Positions 63,394 to 64,000 of a stretch of DNA of 64,000 nt are shown piece by piece. Source of the stretch: Uliginosibacterium gangwonense DSM 18521 (GTDB taxonomy: Bacteria > Pseudomonadota > Gammaproteobacteria > Burkholderiales > Rhodocyclaceae). Position 1 is the first letter of the stretch. Each line of letters starts with the position of its first letter. Under the pieces are notes generated by a model. The model was not told the DNA's origin and did not search any database. It was given only the letters and a program-made list of their open reading frames with translations. The stretch spans positions 248,001 through 312,000 of the forward strand of contig NZ_KB892846.1 in NCBI RefSeq assembly GCF_000373965.1, in the 5' to 3' direction. The position numbers and the translations under genes were made by a program.

Positions 63394-64000
63394 ATGGCAA
63401 AGATTCTAACCCTGCTTGCGCTCTCCTACCTGATCGGATCAATCCCTTTTGCGGTTTTGATCAGCCGCCTCATGGGCTTGTCCGACCCTCGCAGCTTTGG
63501 CTCAGGCAACCCTGGTGCCACCAACGTGCTGCGCAGCGGCAACAAATTCGCCGCCCTCCTCACCCTGGTCGGGGATGCGGCCAAAGGGGGCTTGGTCGTC
63601 TGTCTTGCCAGCTACTTTGCCACTGAATTGGGCATCAGCGTGGGCCAACAGGCCATGATCGCCTTCGCCGCCTTTCTGGGCCATGTATTCTCTGTCTTCC
63701 TGCGCTTCAAGGGTGGCAAAGGAGTTGCCACTGCAGCCGGGGTGCTGCTGGGCATCTCCCCGCTGCTTGGGGTGGCCGTGATGGGGGTATGGGTTGCCGT
63801 TGCAGCGCTGTCACGTTACTCATCGGCTGCAGCACTCAGCGCCGCCGTTGCCGCACCAATCATTGCCCACCTCTTCCTCCAGTCTCCCGCCTGGACAACC
63901 TGCAGCCTAGGCATGAGCGCCATCCTGATCTGGCGCCACAAGGCCAACATCAGCCGTCTGCTAGCAGGCACCGAAGGCAAAATCGGCAAGAAGAAAGCGG
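63394..64000 (+). CDS. plsY: Glycerol-3-phosphate acyltransferase PlsY (3' end cut by the window)
   Basis: An open frame from the ATG at 63394 to the window edge (202 codons), so near full length. Polytopic, with [17 protein letters not shown], the active-site [13 protein letters not shown], and [21 protein letters not shown] plus a basic C-terminal tail. It transfers acyl groups from acyl-phosphate to glycerol 3-phosphate, first step of phospholipid synthesis. Confidence 0.92.
   Translation, partial: MAKILTLLALSYLIGSIPFAVLISRLMGLSDPRSFGSGNPGATNVLRSGNKFAALLTLVGDAAKGGLVVCLASYFATELGISVGQQAMIAFAAFLGHVFSVFLRFKGGKGVATAAGVLLGISPLLGVAVMGVWVAVAALSRYSSAAALSAAVAAPIIAHLFLQSPAWTTCSLGMSAILIWRHKANISRLLAGTEGKIGKKKA

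Noticed and set aside
1-64000. CRISPR arrays, rRNA genes, prophage or an intact IS element
   Set aside because: No regularly spaced repeats, rRNA sequence, integrase or transposase reading frame was seen on either strand.

Overview
The window looks like a GC-rich chromosome segment of a diazotrophic betaproteobacterium, most likely Rhodocyclales-like. That placement is an inference from gene content: xseB-ispA-dxs beside a Rieske oxygenase, a surE-pcm-nlpD-rpoS block, betaproteobacterial-type H-NS, nifVWZM and anaerobic NrdDG. No prophage, CRISPR array, intact insertion sequence or rRNA operon was seen.

Layout. 1-7.7 kb: universal stress protein, UreH/TauE-like membrane protein, Rieske oxygenase, isoprenoid genes (xseB-ispA-dxs), GTP cyclohydrolase FolE2, a YiiX-like cysteine hydrolase and a DUF4124 protein. 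7.9-10.8 kb: a nifV-nifW-nifZ-nifM operon behind a near-consensus sigma-54 promoter with an exact IHF-consensus site. 11-13.4 kb: pgsA and uvrC. 13.5-17 kb: a bufferin-type RiPP locus. An ECF sigma/anti-sigma pair is convergent with bufA (precursor), bufB (MNIO enzyme), bufC (DUF2063 partner) and a doxX gene, with hairpins in the bufA leader and between bufA and bufB. 17-24.3 kb: rhomboid and ankyrin proteins, comF, bioB, an antiporter, a BioC-like methyltransferase, an adjacent NADAR and macrodomain pair, a HAD nucleotidase and two identical initiator tRNAs.

24.3-32.8 kb: nrdDG with tandem NrdR-like palindromes and an FNR-like box; a LexA-boxed UmuD homologue lacking both catalytic residues; a large phosphoesterase lipoprotein; a nitroreductase; and a divergent qorB-like/HxlR pair. 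32.9-37.1 kb: an RND efflux adaptor and pump. 37.2-43.7 kb: an HDAC-like deacetylase, then MoxR, DUF58, TgpA-like transglutaminase and MltB. 44-47.4 kb: rpoS-nlpD-pcm-surE. 47.7-54.5 kb: a transglutaminase/DUF2126, ATP-grasp/alpha-E and transglutaminase operon. 54.6-64 kb: small unknowns, PldA, a lytic transglycosylase-like protein, DUF2059 and Imm33-like proteins, an 11-repeat Sel1 protein, H-NS, folB and the start of plsY.

Most genes are core, but several small modules stand out: the buf cluster, the degenerate LexA-regulated UmuD, the NADAR/macro pair, the ATP-grasp/transglutaminase operon, and a MITE-like palindromic repeat with two copies, one of which seems to have supplied the translation-start region of folE2. 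All calls come from reading the sequence; no database search was run.
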